DNA of 64,000 nt from Rudaea sp. 3F27F6 (GTDB taxonomy: Bacteria; Pseudomonadota; Gammaproteobacteria; Xanthomonadales; Rhodanobacteraceae): NCBI RefSeq assembly GCF_005503555.1, contig NZ_SCNG01000002.1:1079835-1143834 (forward strand), in the 5' to 3' direction. The notes below the pieces were generated by a model that ran no database searches, was not told where the DNA came from, and saw only the letters and a list, made by a program, of their open reading frames with translations. Within the stretch, counting starts at the first letter, position 1. Each line of letters opens with the position of its first letter. Both the position numbers and the translations under genes were made by a program. Below, one piece after another: positions 1-8,977 of the stretch.

Positions 1-762
1 TTCCCCGAAGAACACTTCCGCCGGCGCATCGCGCGCCTGGCCGAGTTCCACTTCGCCCCGACCGCAAGCGCCGAACGCAACCTGCTCATCGAAGGCATAG
101 CGCCGACGCGCATCCACCGCGTCGGCCAGACCTCGATCGACTTGCTGCGCGAAGCCGTGCTGAATCCGTGTGCGCCGTCCGAACTGCCGCCGCTATCGCC
201 GACGCGCCACCTGATCGTGCTGACCCTGCATCGCCGTGAGAACTACGGCCGCGGCCTCGATACGGTATGCACCGCCGTGCGCAGCCTGCTCGACGCACGC
301 GAGGACGTCGGCGTGCTCTGTCCCGTGCACCCGAATCCCGCGGTCGGCTCGCGCATCCGTCAGCATCTTTCCGCGCATCCGCGCATCGCGCTGACCGAAC
401 CGCTCGACTTCCGCCCGTTCGTCAGCCTGCTTGCACGCGCCACGCTCGCGATCACCGACTCGGGCGGCATCCAGGAGGAAGCGCCCTATCTCGGCACGCC
501 GATCCTGATCGCTCGCGAGAACACCGAGCGTCCCGAAAGTATCGCCCTCGGCGGCGCCAACCTCGTCGCCGTCGACGCGCCGAGCATCGTCGCCGCGGCG
601 CAGCGCCTGCTCGACGCGCCGCGCCCGCCCAAACTTCCCTTCGATGCGCAGGCGCCCTACGGCGACGGCCGTGCCGGCATTCGCATCGCCCGACATCTCA
701 TCGCTTTTCACGAAACGGCCGACGCGCACGAGGCGCCCGGCTTGATTCCTCAGATCGCCTGA
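1..762 (+). CDS. wecB: UDP-N-acetylglucosamine 2-epimerase (non-hydrolysing), 5'-truncated by window edge
   Basis: The frame is open from base 1, so the start lies outside the window; about 253 residues of the C-terminal part remain. WecB interconverts UDP-GlcNAc and UDP-ManNAc in the cytoplasm for surface polysaccharide synthesis. Recognisable family blocks are FHFAPTASAERNL followed by EG, the HRRENYGRGL loop, the VCPVHPNP-like LCPVHPNPAV stretch, and ITDSGGIQEEAPYLGTP, where the SGG/QEE residues contact the uridine nucleotide. It ends 4 nt before the next gene and begins a same-strand glycan cluster. Family membership is very secure; whether the product feeds an O-antigen, an enterobacterial-type antigen or another glycan cannot be told from this window. 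Confidence 0.93.
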   Translation, partial: FPEEHFRRRIARLAEFHFAPTASAERNLLIEGIAPTRIHRVGQTSIDLLREAVLNPCAPSELPPLSPTRHLIVLTLHRRENYGRGLDTVCTAVRSLLDAREDVGVLCPVHPNPAVGSRIRQHLSAHPRIALTEPLDFRPFVSLLARATLAITDSGGIQEEAPYLGTPILIARENTERPESIALGGANLVAVDAPSIVAAAQRLLDAPRPPKLPFDAQAPYGDGRAGIRIARHLIAFHETADAHEAPGLIPQIA

Positions 763-766
763 CTCT

Positions 767-1882
767 ATGAACGCCTTCACTACTTCGTCGGTCGCCGTGA
801 CCGATAGTTTTCTACCGATCCAAACCGCCGGCGCCACCGCCGAACTGCTGCGTCAATGGCTACTGCACGGCCCCGCCCAACTGCGTGAAGGCGACCAGGC
901 CGGCGGCGTCGCCGGAACGATCGGCGCGGACGGCAGGCCGCTCTATGTCTACGCGGAAATCACCGGCTACTACCTGAGCTGGCTTGCCGATGTCGCCGGC
1001 GATCACGACGACGCTCTCGTACGTGAGCGCGCGCAGCTTGCGCTCGACTGGTCGGCGCGCAGTTTTCCACTGCCCGGCCACGCGCCGCAGACACGCATCT
1101 ATCTCGAAGCGACCGAGCCCGACTGGCGCAACGACGCCGCGTTCTTCTTCGATTTCGCCATGCTGCTGCGCGGCATCGATGCGGTGACAGAGGCCGCCAT
1201 CGCACGGCCCGCACCAACATTGCGCGCGTCGCTGCACGAGCAATTTCTGCAATTTGTGCAAAAAGATACTTTGTTGCCTGCGGTGCAAATTCGCGGTACG
1301 CGTGCCTTGCCGCCGCGCTGGTCGACCCTCGGTGGTCCATTCCTGGTCAAGGCGTCTTCGCGCGTCGCCTGGAGCGCACGTCACGCAGCGCTGCCCCACT
1401 CTCTCGAAGAGGCGTGTGAGAACGAAAGCCTGCGCTGGGCGAATCAGGCGGCCGACATCGATCTCGGCATGCTGCATCCGACACTGTACTTCGCCGAGGG
1501 CCTGCTGCTCTCGCGCCCGCAATGCGCCGATGCGATCGCGGCCTTGCTTCAGCGCTGCCTTGCGCTACAGCACGCGGATGGCTCACTGCCCGAAACCGCC
1601 GGCGAAGCAAACGGCAAAGTGCGCAACGACATCCTCGCCCAGGCACTGCGCGTCGGCCTGTTGCTGCGCGAACTCGGCGCCGCACAGGCACCTACGCAGG
1701 ACGAACTCGATCGGCTCGCGGCCATACTGATCTCGCGCATCGACGCACGCGGCTTCCTGCCGTTCAACGCCGACACCGCAGCGCAGGCGAATGTCTGGGG
1801 AACGATGTTCACCGAACAGGCCTTGCGCTGGTACGCCGATCCGGCCGCATCGCCGCGCCTTAGCGCCGCCGCCCTGGTCTGA
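767..1882 (+). CDS. Uncharacterised protein of a glycan cluster, possibly an alpha/alpha-toroid fold
   Basis: A 371-residue soluble protein with no signal peptide or membrane segment. I do not recognise a named family. The sequence is alpha-helical in look, with repeated aromatic and acidic patches such as YVYAEITGYYLSWLADVAG and HPTLYFAEGLLL, and a C-terminal WGTMFTEQALRWY. Such patches are typical of six-hairpin/alpha-toroid glycan-active proteins, but that is inference. It starts 4 nt after wecB and its stop lies 4 nt before the ATG of the next glycosyltransferase, so it is almost certainly part of one operon. A glycan-processing or biosynthetic accessory role is the most that context supports. 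Confidence 0.8.
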   Translation: MNAFTTSSVAVTDSFLPIQTAGATAELLRQWLLHGPAQLREGDQAGGVAGTIGADGRPLYVYAEITGYYLSWLADVAGDHDDALVRERAQLALDWSARSFPLPGHAPQTRIYLEATEPDWRNDAAFFFDFAMLLRGIDAVTEAAIARPAPTLRASLHEQFLQFVQKDTLLPAVQIRGTRALPPRWSTLGGPFLVKASSRVAWSARHAALPHSLEEACENESLRWANQAADIDLGMLHPTLYFAEGLLLSRPQCADAIAALLQRCLALQHADGSLPETAGEANGKVRNDILAQALRVGLLLRELGAAQAPTQDELDRLAAILISRIDARGFLPFNADTAAQANVWGTMFTEQALRWYADPAASPRLSAAALV

Positions 1883-1886
1883 GCGC

Positions 1887-4142
1887 ATGCCCGTGAGCGA
1901 CGACGCACGCCGAATTTCACCACTCGCCCGCGCGCAGTTCCTGCTGCGCTTTCTGCCGCTGTATGCGGCCATGCACGCGGCGGACTGGCTCGCGCCGAAG
2001 CTGCCGCGGCGTTGGCCGCAGCCGAAACGTGCGTTCTCGTTTGCGAAAGGCATCAGCGTGATCGTGCCCGAACGCGGCACGCCGAGCACGCTCGCCGTCA
2101 CGCTCGATGCGCTCGCTGCCGCCTGCGCGAAGCTCGATGAGCCGGTGCAGATTATCGTTGTCGTCAACGGCGCGAACCCGGCCGCTTACTCGGAACTCGT
2201 CCACAAACACCAGAATCATGAGCTGGCCGCGCAGAACCGCGCTATCGAAATACAGTGGGAATGGGAATTCCACGACAAGCCGCTCGGCTACGACGGTGCA
2301 ATCGCCGCCGGCCTCGCCAAGGCGAAGTACGCGTGGACTTATCTGCTCAACAGCGACATGCGCCTCGCCCCTGACGCGCTCGCCGAGCTGCTGCCGTATC
2401 GGCAGTCGCAGGTATTCGCCGTCACCTCGCAGATCTTCTTCGAAGACGCGAGCCGGCGACGCGAGGAAACCGGCTGGTCCGACTTCGAGCCGCATCACGA
2501 CAAGCCCGTTGTCTATGAACGCACGCCCGAACCGGGCACGCTTGCGCGCGGCAATCTCTATCCGGGCGGCGGCTCCTCGCTGTGCCGCACCGATCTGCTG
2601 CGCCGCTACGTCGCTGACGCGCACGAATACCACCCGTTTTATTGGGAAGACGCCGATTTCGGCGTGCGCGCCTGGAACGAAGGTTGGGAAGTGCTGTTCT
2701 GCCCGACCTCGCACGCCTGGCACGGGCACCGCGGCACGGTGAACCGCTTCTATGCGCACGAGGAAATCGAACGCGTCATCGCGCGCAACGCCCAATGGTT
2801 CGACATGCGCCATGCGTGGACCACGACCGCGCCGATCGAACAGATCCGCCGTATCGCTGCGCGCGCGCCCGAGCACTGGCACGAATTCACCGGCCTTGCG
2901 CGCGCCGTGCGCACGTTTCGCCTGCGCCTGTCGGCGCAGCGCATGCGACTCAAAGGCCTCGCCTACGCCAAGATCACCCAGGACAGCTTCCACGGCCCGC
3001 ATCCGAGTTACGCCGAACGGCCGCGCGTGCTGCTCGTCACCCCGTTCGCGCTGTTTCCGCCCGCGCATGGCGGCGCGCGACGCATCGCGGAACTCGTTAC
3101 GCGGCTCGCCGACCGGGTCGATTTCATTCTGCTCGGCGACGAGCGTTCGCTCTATTCGCTTGCCTCTGAACCCTGGCTCCGGCTCGTGCGCGCGACCCAT
3201 TTGATCGAAGGCCGCGGCGATCGCTCGACCGACGGCCCGATGACTTTGATCGAACGCATGCAGCGCCATGCGTGGCCGGGCCTGCGGCAGAAACTCGAGC
3301 GCATGATCGCGCTCTACGATCCCGACATCGTGCAAGTCGAGTTCATGGAACTGGCCCTGCTCGCCGACGAACGCTCCGGGCGCGCACGCTGGCTGCTCGC
3401 CCTGCACGATGTCTATCTCAACGGCAATGGCGGCGCGAACGACGCAGAGCAAATTGCGGCGCTGCAACGCTTCGATGCGGTCAGCGCCTGCTCGAACGAA
3501 GACGTTGCCTTGCTGCCGAACGCCGACGCCTATCTGATCGGCAACGGCGCGACCGATCGCCGCGCCGATGCGTCACTGTCGCCGCAAAGTCCGACGCGGC
3601 TGCTGTTCATGGGGCCGTTCCGCTACACACAAAATCGCGAAGGCATCCTCGCCTTTATCGACCAGGCGTGGCCTGTTTTGAAACGCGACTTTCCCGATCT
3701 GCGCCTGACCATACTCGGCGGCGTTGAATCGAAAGCGGTTGCCGAAACCGACCCGCGCCTGAGCCAGGACGGCATCGACCTCGTCTCCGCTTTCGTCGAT
3801 CCGGCGCCGCATCTCGCCGACTGCACCCTGAGCATCAATCCGCAGCACGACATCCGCGGCTCGTCGATCAAGCTGATCGAATCCCTGCTCGCGCGCCGCG
3901 TCTGCGTGAGCACGGCCGCGGGCACGCGCGGTTTCGCCGGCGACGGTCTGCAGGGCCTCGTAGCCGCCGACGACATTGCCGGCATGGCCGCGCCGATTGC
4001 GCGCCTGCTCGCCGATCCCGAACTCCGCCATCGTCTCGAAAACGCCGACGACGAGAGACTCGAAGCACATACCTGGAACGCGATCGCCGAACGCCAGCTC
4101 GCGCTCTATCGCCATTTGCAACAGAACCATCGAAACCTATGA
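1887..4142 (+). CDS. Two-domain glycosyltransferase (GT2-like N-terminal half, GT4-like C-terminal half)
   Basis: A 751-residue protein. The N-terminal half (about residues 50-300) looks like a GT-A family 2 transferase: ISVIVPERGTPSTL opens the nucleotide-binding fold, IIVVVNG follows, and LLNSDMRLAPDAL supplies a metal-binding acidic motif. The C-terminal half (about 380-740) looks like a GT-B family 4 transferase: VLLVTPFALFPPAHGGARR is the glycine-rich N-lobe loop, and GSSIKLIESLLARR is the donor-binding region. The frame is open further upstream, but the ATG at 1887 is chosen because earlier starts would overlap the preceding gene by about 90 nt. The next gene overlaps by 4 nt. It probably adds two successive sugars to a lipid-linked or protein-bound glycan; substrates are unknown. 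Confidence 0.88.
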   Translation: MPVSDDARRISPLARAQFLLRFLPLYAAMHAADWLAPKLPRRWPQPKRAFSFAKGISVIVPERGTPSTLAVTLDALAAACAKLDEPVQIIVVVNGANPAAYSELVHKHQNHELAAQNRAIEIQWEWEFHDKPLGYDGAIAAGLAKAKYAWTYLLNSDMRLAPDALAELLPYRQSQVFAVTSQIFFEDASRRREETGWSDFEPHHDKPVVYERTPEPGTLARGNLYPGGGSSLCRTDLLRRYVADAHEYHPFYWEDADFGVRAWNEGWEVLFCPTSHAWHGHRGTVNRFYAHEEIERVIARNAQWFDMRHAWTTTAPIEQIRRIAARAPEHWHEFTGLARAVRTFRLRLSAQRMRLKGLAYAKITQDSFHGPHPSYAERPRVLLVTPFALFPPAHGGARRIAELVTRLADRVDFILLGDERSLYSLASEPWLRLVRATHLIEGRGDRSTDGPMTLIERMQRHAWPGLRQKLERMIALYDPDIVQVEFMELALLADERSGRARWLLALHDVYLNGNGGANDAEQIAALQRFDAVSACSNEDVALLPNADAYLIGNGATDRRADASLSPQSPTRLLFMGPFRYTQNREGILAFIDQAWPVLKRDFPDLRLTILGGVESKAVAETDPRLSQDGIDLVSAFVDPAPHLADCTLSINPQHDIRGSSIKLIESLLARRVCVSTAAGTRGFAGDGLQGLVAADDIAGMAAPIARLLADPELRHRLENADDERLEAHTWNAIAERQLALYRHLQQNHRNL

Positions 4143-4918
4143 ACGAAAATCTCGATCATGCGAGCACCGGGGTCTGGTCGTACGATGCGATCGCCGACGT
4201 CTATGCGACCGATATGGGCAGGAGCATGCCGTTCGACGACGTCGGCTGGTATCGCCGGCTGTGTCTGCGCGAGGGCGGCAAAGTGCTCGAACTCGGCTGC
4301 GGCACGGGCCGCATCCTGATCGAACTGCTGCGTGCCGGCATCGACGCGACTGGAGCAGATCGTTCCCTGCCGATGCTCGCGCGCCTGCGCGAGGACGGTC
4401 AAAGGCACACTCTGTCGCCGCGCGTCGCGCAGATGGATATTGCCGCGCCAGCCCTGCGCGGGTTGTTCCGCGTCGTGCTGATGCCGTACTCGCTGATCAC
4501 CTATTTGCGCAGCGCGGCGCTCGCGCAGCAAACCGTGGGTACGCTCGCAACCTTGCTGGAACCGGGCGGCTGCCTAGTTCTCGACGCATTCGTGCCGCAA
4601 CCAGTGACAAGCTTCGCTGATTTCCGCCGCGACTACCGGCGCGAGCACGACGGCGGTTTCCTCGAACGCCACAAGCGCATCACCGCGAACGCGGACCACA
4701 CGAACCGCATCGAACGCCGCTACATCCTGCTCGACGAGACCGGCAACGCCACCTCGGAATTTTCCACCGACGAGACGATACGACCTTATCGGGTCGACGA
4801 ACTCGCCGAATTCGGCGAGTCGGCTGGCCTCAGCGTCGAATCGACGACCTGGGACTACGGCGCTCATGCGGAAGCTGCCGCAGCTCGCTTCGCCACGGTC
4901 GTGTTGCGTAACCACTAG
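4139..4918 (+). CDS. Class I SAM-dependent methyltransferase
   Basis: A 259-residue cytoplasmic protein. Motif I of the Rossmann methyltransferase fold is explicit in VLELGCGTGRILIELL, followed by GADRSLPMLARL, which ends in the acidic residue that binds the SAM ribose. VVLMPYSLITYL corresponds to motif IV. The ATG overlaps the glycosyltransferase stop (ATGA), so the two are translationally coupled, which suggests methylation of a sugar or capping of a glycan chain. The 3' end shares the tetranucleotide CTAG with the convergent sulfotransferase, whose stop is encoded by the same bases on the other strand. The enzyme class is secure and the substrate is not known. Confidence 0.88.
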   Translation: MNENLDHASTGVWSYDAIADVYATDMGRSMPFDDVGWYRRLCLREGGKVLELGCGTGRILIELLRAGIDATGADRSLPMLARLREDGQRHTLSPRVAQMDIAAPALRGLFRVVLMPYSLITYLRSAALAQQTVGTLATLLEPGGCLVLDAFVPQPVTSFADFRRDYRREHDGGFLERHKRITANADHTNRIERRYILLDETGNATSEFSTDETIRPYRVDELAEFGESAGLSVESTTWDYGAHAEAAAARFATVVLRNH

Positions 4919-5862
4919 GCAGTGCTCAGCATAGGCCGTGTGCTCGCCGTCGCTCCGTTTTGCACGGCCATGTTCCAACCGCCGCGCATACAACTGCGCC
5001 GCACGCTCTCGAGTTCGAGCAGCGCCGAATCGGGGCACTCGATCGTAGGGATGTCGGCAATCTCCACCACGCCTTCGCTCTCGCAGCGATCCAGGAGCCA
5101 CGCGTACAGACGCTGCTGATCGTCACTCAATCGCGCATGCCCGCTTGGCGCGCTGCGATCGAAGCGGCCGTCGATCACGCTGCGCAGGCGCCGTGCGTCG
5201 AAGCGCGGAAGCCTTGCGCAACCTTGCGCATTGAGACCGAGCCACAGACGACGCTGTTCCGCTTCAGGCTCTTCGAGCAAACGCGCATAGGAAACGAACA
5301 AGGCGCGTTTGCCGGCAAGAGCCGCGAGTGCGCATCGCAAATATTTCTGCCATAGCGCCAGCAGAAAATCGGTCGTGAACGATTCGGGAAAGGCCGCCAT
5401 CAGCGAAGCGGCAATCTTGCGCGGATCACGCACGATCACGACATGCGCCGGCGCGGCGACGAACTCGTGCCATACGGGCAAGGTCAGGCAAAGTCGCGGA
5501 TCTTTGATCGCGAGCGTCGAATCGTGACGCCGCATCGTGCCGACGATACTGCGCAGATTTCCCGCGAGATTATGCCGGCGGCTTTCTGCCACTTTTTCCA
5601 GAGAGAAGTTGGCAATCGTGGCCCAACTGCAACCGCTATCCTTCAGAAAACGATCATGCTCAGCAATGACGTCCGTACGTTCCCAGAAACCAGTCGGATT
5701 GATGCTCGGATGCGGAGGCACCAATTCGCGTTCTTCGCCGACGAAAGCCCCCATCAGACTGATCGCGTGCGCCAATACTGACGTACCTGAGCGATGCATG
5801 CCGACGACGAGAATGATTTTCGAATCCAGCGAAGAAGATGTTTTTGCTTCTGGATGGTCCAT
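4915..5862 (-). CDS. Sulfotransferase family protein
   Basis: A 315-residue protein that transfers sulfate from PAPS to an acceptor. The PAPS 5'-phosphosulfate loop is GMHRSGTSVLAHAISLMG near the N-terminus, and the 3'-phosphate-binding region is seen as VVIVRDPRKIAASL. The start at 5862 (MDHPEAK) gives a normal distance to the P-loop and has a GGAAA-like ribosome-binding stretch; the frame is open 23 codons further upstream. It faces the glycan operon convergently, so it may decorate the same glycan with sulfate, but it is not co-transcribed with it. The acceptor cannot be predicted. Confidence 0.87.
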   Translation of the reverse strand: MDHPEAKTSSSLDSKIILVVGMHRSGTSVLAHAISLMGAFVGEERELVPPHPSINPTGFWERTDVIAEHDRFLKDSGCSWATIANFSLEKVAESRRHNLAGNLRSIVGTMRRHDSTLAIKDPRLCLTLPVWHEFVAAPAHVVIVRDPRKIAASLMAAFPESFTTDFLLALWQKYLRCALAALAGKRALFVSYARLLEEPEAEQRRLWLGLNAQGCARLPRFDARRLRSVIDGRFDRSAPSGHARLSDDQQRLYAWLLDRCESEGVVEIADIPTIECPDSALLELESVRRSCMRGGWNMAVQNGATASTRPMLSTA

Positions 5863-6183
5863 CGCTCTGTTTTTCCAGGGATCGTATGGATCGGCAATCG
5901 TCACGCGAGCCCGCCGGCTGGACCCGCGCAACCATCACCCAGGGGTAGTCAACGGCGTCAAATACGTTTGGTTGACACCCAGCAGGCGCGCGATCGCGGA
6001 ATTGATGTAAAACTCTGTTAGCGTGCGAACTCTGCGACCCCGCGGCCGAATCTGCGGATCGACTTGATCGAACAGCGCACAATCGTCACTATTCGCGGCT
6101 TGTTTTCGCGCCCTGCGGCAAGCGCGGAGAACCCGCCGGCATTCATGCCGGACTTGTCAACAAAAACAAACGAAACAATCAGG
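5863..6183. other. Divergent intergenic region between the sulfotransferase gene and parE
   Basis: About 320 bp with no gene I can support. It must carry the promoters of both flanking genes. I see no convincing paired -35/-10 boxes. The frame of parE remains open into this region, but no good ribosome-binding site precedes the earlier candidate starts. Confidence 0.4.
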
Positions 6184-8100
6184 ATGAGCAGCAAATACAA
6201 CGCAGCGGATATCGAAGTCCTCTCCGGCCTCGATCCGGTCAAGCGCCGGCCCGGCATGTACACCGACACCTCGCGGCCGAACCATCTGGCCCAGGAAGTC
6301 ATCGACAACTCGGTCGACGAAGCGGTCAACGGCCACGCCTCGACGGTCGAAGTGATCGTGCACGCCGACGGCTCGGTCGAAGTCAGCGACGACGGCCGCG
6401 GCATGCCGGTCGACATCCATCCGGACGAAGGCCGTCCCGGTGTCGAGGTGATCCTGACCAAGCTGCACGCAGGCGGCAAATTCTCCGGCAAGAACTACAA
6501 ATTCTCCGGCGGCCTGCACGGCGTCGGCGTGTCGGTCGTCAACGCGCTGTCGCAGCGCGTCGAGGTGACAATCCGCCGCGACGGCCAGATCCATCGCATG
6601 GACTTCAAGGACGGCGAGCGCGCGAGCAATCTCTCTGTCGTCGGCACCGTGGCGAAGAAGCAGACCGGCACGACAGTGCGCTTCTGGCCCGATCCGAAGT
6701 ACTTCGATTCGCCGAAGATCAGCCTGTCCAAGCTCAAGCACGTGTTGCGTGCGAAAGCGGTGCTCTGTGCCGGCCTCAGCGTCCGCTTCAGCGACGAGGC
6801 CAGCGGCGAAAAGGAAGAGTGGCATTACGAGGACGGCCTTTCCGACTATCTCAAGTCGATGCTCGGCGGGAATGAGTATCTGCCTTCCGATCTCTATCAA
6901 GTCTCGCTCAAGCGCGACAAGCACGAGGTCGATTTCGCCCTCGCGTGGCTGCCCGAGGGCGAGCTGACCCAGGAAAGTTACGTCAACCTGATCCCGACCG
7001 CGCAGGGCGGCACCCACGTCAACGGCCTGCGCACCGGCCTCACCGACGCGCTGCGCGAATTCTGCGATATCCGCAATCTGTTGCCGCGCGGGGTGAAGCT
7101 CGCCCCCGAAGACGTCTGGGACCGGTTGTGCTTCGTGCTTTCGCTCAAGATGGAAGAGCCGCAGTTCTCCGGCCAGACCAAGGAACGCCTGTCTTCGCGC
7201 GACGCCGCGGGCCATGTCGAGAACGCAGCGCACGACGGCTTCTCGCTGTATCTCAACCAGCACACCGACATCGGCGAGAAGATCGCCCAGCTCGCGATCG
7301 AACGCGCGGCGCTCAGGCTCAAGGCCGAGAAGCAGATCGTGCGCAAGAAGATCACCCAGGGCCCGGCGTTGCCCGGCAAGCTCGCCGACTGCGCGGCCAG
7401 CGATCTGACGCGCACCGAGTTGTTCCTCGTGGAAGGCGATTCCGCCGGCGGCAGCGCCAAGCAGGCGCGCGACAAGGACTTCCAGGCGATCCTGCCGTTG
7501 CGCGGCAAGATCCTCAACACCTGGGAAGTCGAGTCGGGCCAGGTGCTGTCTTCGCAGGAAGTGCACGATCTCGCCGTCGCGATCGGCTGCGATCCGGGCA
7601 AGGACGACATCTCCGGCCTGCGCTACGGCAAGGTCGTCATCCTCGCCGACGCGGACTCCGACGGCCTGCACATCGCCACCCTGCTCTCCGCCTTGTTCGT
7701 GCGCCATTTTCCCAAGCTCGTGCGCGAAGGCCATGTCTTCGTCGCAATGCCGCCGCTGTTCCGCGTCGACGTCGGCAAGCAGGTGTTCTACTGCCTTGAC
7801 GAAGCCGAGCGCGATGCGATGCTCGAAAAGATTCAGCGCGACAAACTCAAGGGCGCGGTCAACGTCACGCGCTTCAAGGGCCTCGGCGAGATGAACCCGT
7901 CGCAGTTGCGCGAATCGACGATCGATCCCGACACGCGCCGCCTGGTCCAGCTCACCGTCGGCCTCAGCGTCGACGGCAGCGCGATCGAGGGCGACGACGG
8001 CACCAGCAAGGTCATGGACATGCTGCTGTCGAAGAAGCGCGCGGCGGATCGCAAGGAGTGGCTGGAAACCAAGGGCGACCTGGCTTCGTTGGAAGTGTAG
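6184..8100 (+). CDS. parE: DNA topoisomerase IV subunit B
   Basis: The ATPase subunit of topoisomerase IV, which with ParC decatenates daughter chromosomes. The start at 6184 gives 638 residues, close to the usual ~630, and begins with the expected YNAADIEVLSGLDPVKRRPG motif. The GHKL ATPase site is visible as EVIDNSVDEAVNG (catalytic Glu and Mg-binding Asn), DDGRGMPVDIHPDEG, and GGLHGVGVSVVNAL. The TOPRIM domain has EGDSAGGSAKQARD and the acidic ADADSDGLHIATLL cluster that binds Mg2+. RFKGLGEMNPSQL near the C-terminus matches ParE/GyrB. The length without the GyrB insertion, and the PGMYTD sequence, favour ParE over GyrB. parC is not in the window. Confidence 0.96.
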   Translation: MSSKYNAADIEVLSGLDPVKRRPGMYTDTSRPNHLAQEVIDNSVDEAVNGHASTVEVIVHADGSVEVSDDGRGMPVDIHPDEGRPGVEVILTKLHAGGKFSGKNYKFSGGLHGVGVSVVNALSQRVEVTIRRDGQIHRMDFKDGERASNLSVVGTVAKKQTGTTVRFWPDPKYFDSPKISLSKLKHVLRAKAVLCAGLSVRFSDEASGEKEEWHYEDGLSDYLKSMLGGNEYLPSDLYQVSLKRDKHEVDFALAWLPEGELTQESYVNLIPTAQGGTHVNGLRTGLTDALREFCDIRNLLPRGVKLAPEDVWDRLCFVLSLKMEEPQFSGQTKERLSSRDAAGHVENAAHDGFSLYLNQHTDIGEKIAQLAIERAALRLKAEKQIVRKKITQGPALPGKLADCAASDLTRTELFLVEGDSAGGSAKQARDKDFQAILPLRGKILNTWEVESGQVLSSQEVHDLAVAIGCDPGKDDISGLRYGKVVILADADSDGLHIATLLSALFVRHFPKLVREGHVFVAMPPLFRVDVGKQVFYCLDEAERDAMLEKIQRDKLKGAVNVTRFKGLGEMNPSQLRESTIDPDTRRLVQLTVGLSVDGSAIEGDDGTSKVMDMLLSKKRAADRKEWLETKGDLASLEV

Positions 8101-8461
8101 ACGCGGAGGAATGCCGTCGTGCGCCCATCGGTGCATGACGCTCCCTCTCGTTGCCCGCTTCGTCATTCCAACCTCGCGCGCGCCGCCCACGCGCGCGAAA
8201 TCGCTTCGGCAACTCTCTTTGCACTTTTCGACCTCATCGCGTGCGATGGCTTGCTCGGCCGTACGCTTGCCGCGCCAAATGCCAAGCACGTGCTTAAAGC
8301 AACGCCGCTTTGCAGAGCCGCTCTGCGCCTATCGATGCGCCGGATGACCGGCCGCTAAACCGCGCCCGCGCGCGAATCAACGCTTTGCAATTCTTTACGC
8401 GCGCTGGCTGCGCGCCGTGATATCAAGGCGCCGTCGCTTTCCACAGCACAAGGAGTGTTTC
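8101..8461. other. Intergenic region after parE
   Basis: About 360 bp. Short open frames are present on both strands, but none has a ribosome-binding site or a recognisable protein. A purine-rich AAGGAGTG about 6 nt before position 8462 is the ribosome-binding site of the next gene. I see no clear terminator for parE. Confidence 0.4.
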
Positions 8462-8962
8462 ATGTTGATTCGACACCTGCGCGCACGCCTCGCCACCCTC
8501 GCCTTCTGCGCTTTCGTGCCGTTCTTCGCATCGACCGATGCGGCGGCGGAGAATCTTGTGGGGTCGCCCGTGATTTTCCGCAGCGGCGACTGGACCGTGC
8601 ATCGCACGAAGGACGCGATGACCGACAAGAACCTCTGCACGGCGATCTACAAGAACGACTACGGCATCCAGCTCGGTTCGCACTCGCTGGCCATCGCCGT
8701 TGCGGACGGCCTAAAAAGCGTGACCTTGCGCTTCGATGACGATTCGGCGCGCGAAATGCGCCTGCCCAAACGCTCCGAGCATGCGGTGAGCGCGATCAAT
8801 ATCGAAGGCGCAGACTTCGAGCGCGTACAGCAGTCCTCGCGCCTGCGCTATCGCGTGCTGACCGGCACCGACAACGTCGTCGAAGGCGACATCGATCTCA
8901 GCGGCGCAAAAGACGCCTACCGCAACATCGAGAGCGGCTGCCTCGGCGAGCCGATCTCCTGA
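8462..8962 (+). CDS. Secreted/periplasmic hypothetical protein
   Basis: 166 residues with a typical Sec signal peptide: a basic n-region (MLIRHLRARL), a hydrophobic core, and a probable AxA cleavage near DAAAEN (residues ~29-31). The mature part has SGDWTVHRTKDAMTDKN and a single early Cys (LCTAIYK) plus one near the C-terminus (SGCLGE), which could form a disulfide. The layout loosely resembles invasion-associated IalB-like beta-sandwich proteins, in which a W-x-V strand is followed by a Cys-containing strand; that is only a resemblance. The AAGGAGTG ribosome-binding site at the right distance supports this start over the longer open frame. It stands alone, with a convergent neighbour downstream. 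Confidence 0.78.
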   Translation: MLIRHLRARLATLAFCAFVPFFASTDAAAENLVGSPVIFRSGDWTVHRTKDAMTDKNLCTAIYKNDYGIQLGSHSLAIAVADGLKSVTLRFDDDSAREMRLPKRSEHAVSAINIEGADFERVQQSSRLRYRVLTGTDNVVEGDIDLSGAKDAYRNIESGCLGEPIS

Positions 8963-8977
8963 ATTCTCGCGTCGGCG

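Noticed and set aside
1917..3467. Long open frame on the minus strand across the glycosyltransferase gene
   Set aside because: Arg/Gly-rich antisense frame typical of GC-rich coding DNA; no known family, and the plus-strand gene is well supported.
5876..6010. Short minus-strand peptide-like stretch (RLLGVNQTYLTPL) upstream of the sulfotransferase
   Set aside because: No start codon with a ribosome-binding site and a stop soon after; might be a gene fragment but cannot be supported.
6157..8289. 710-codon minus-strand open frame opposite parE
   Set aside because: Shadow of parE; composition is that of reverse-translated high-GC codons, no motifs.
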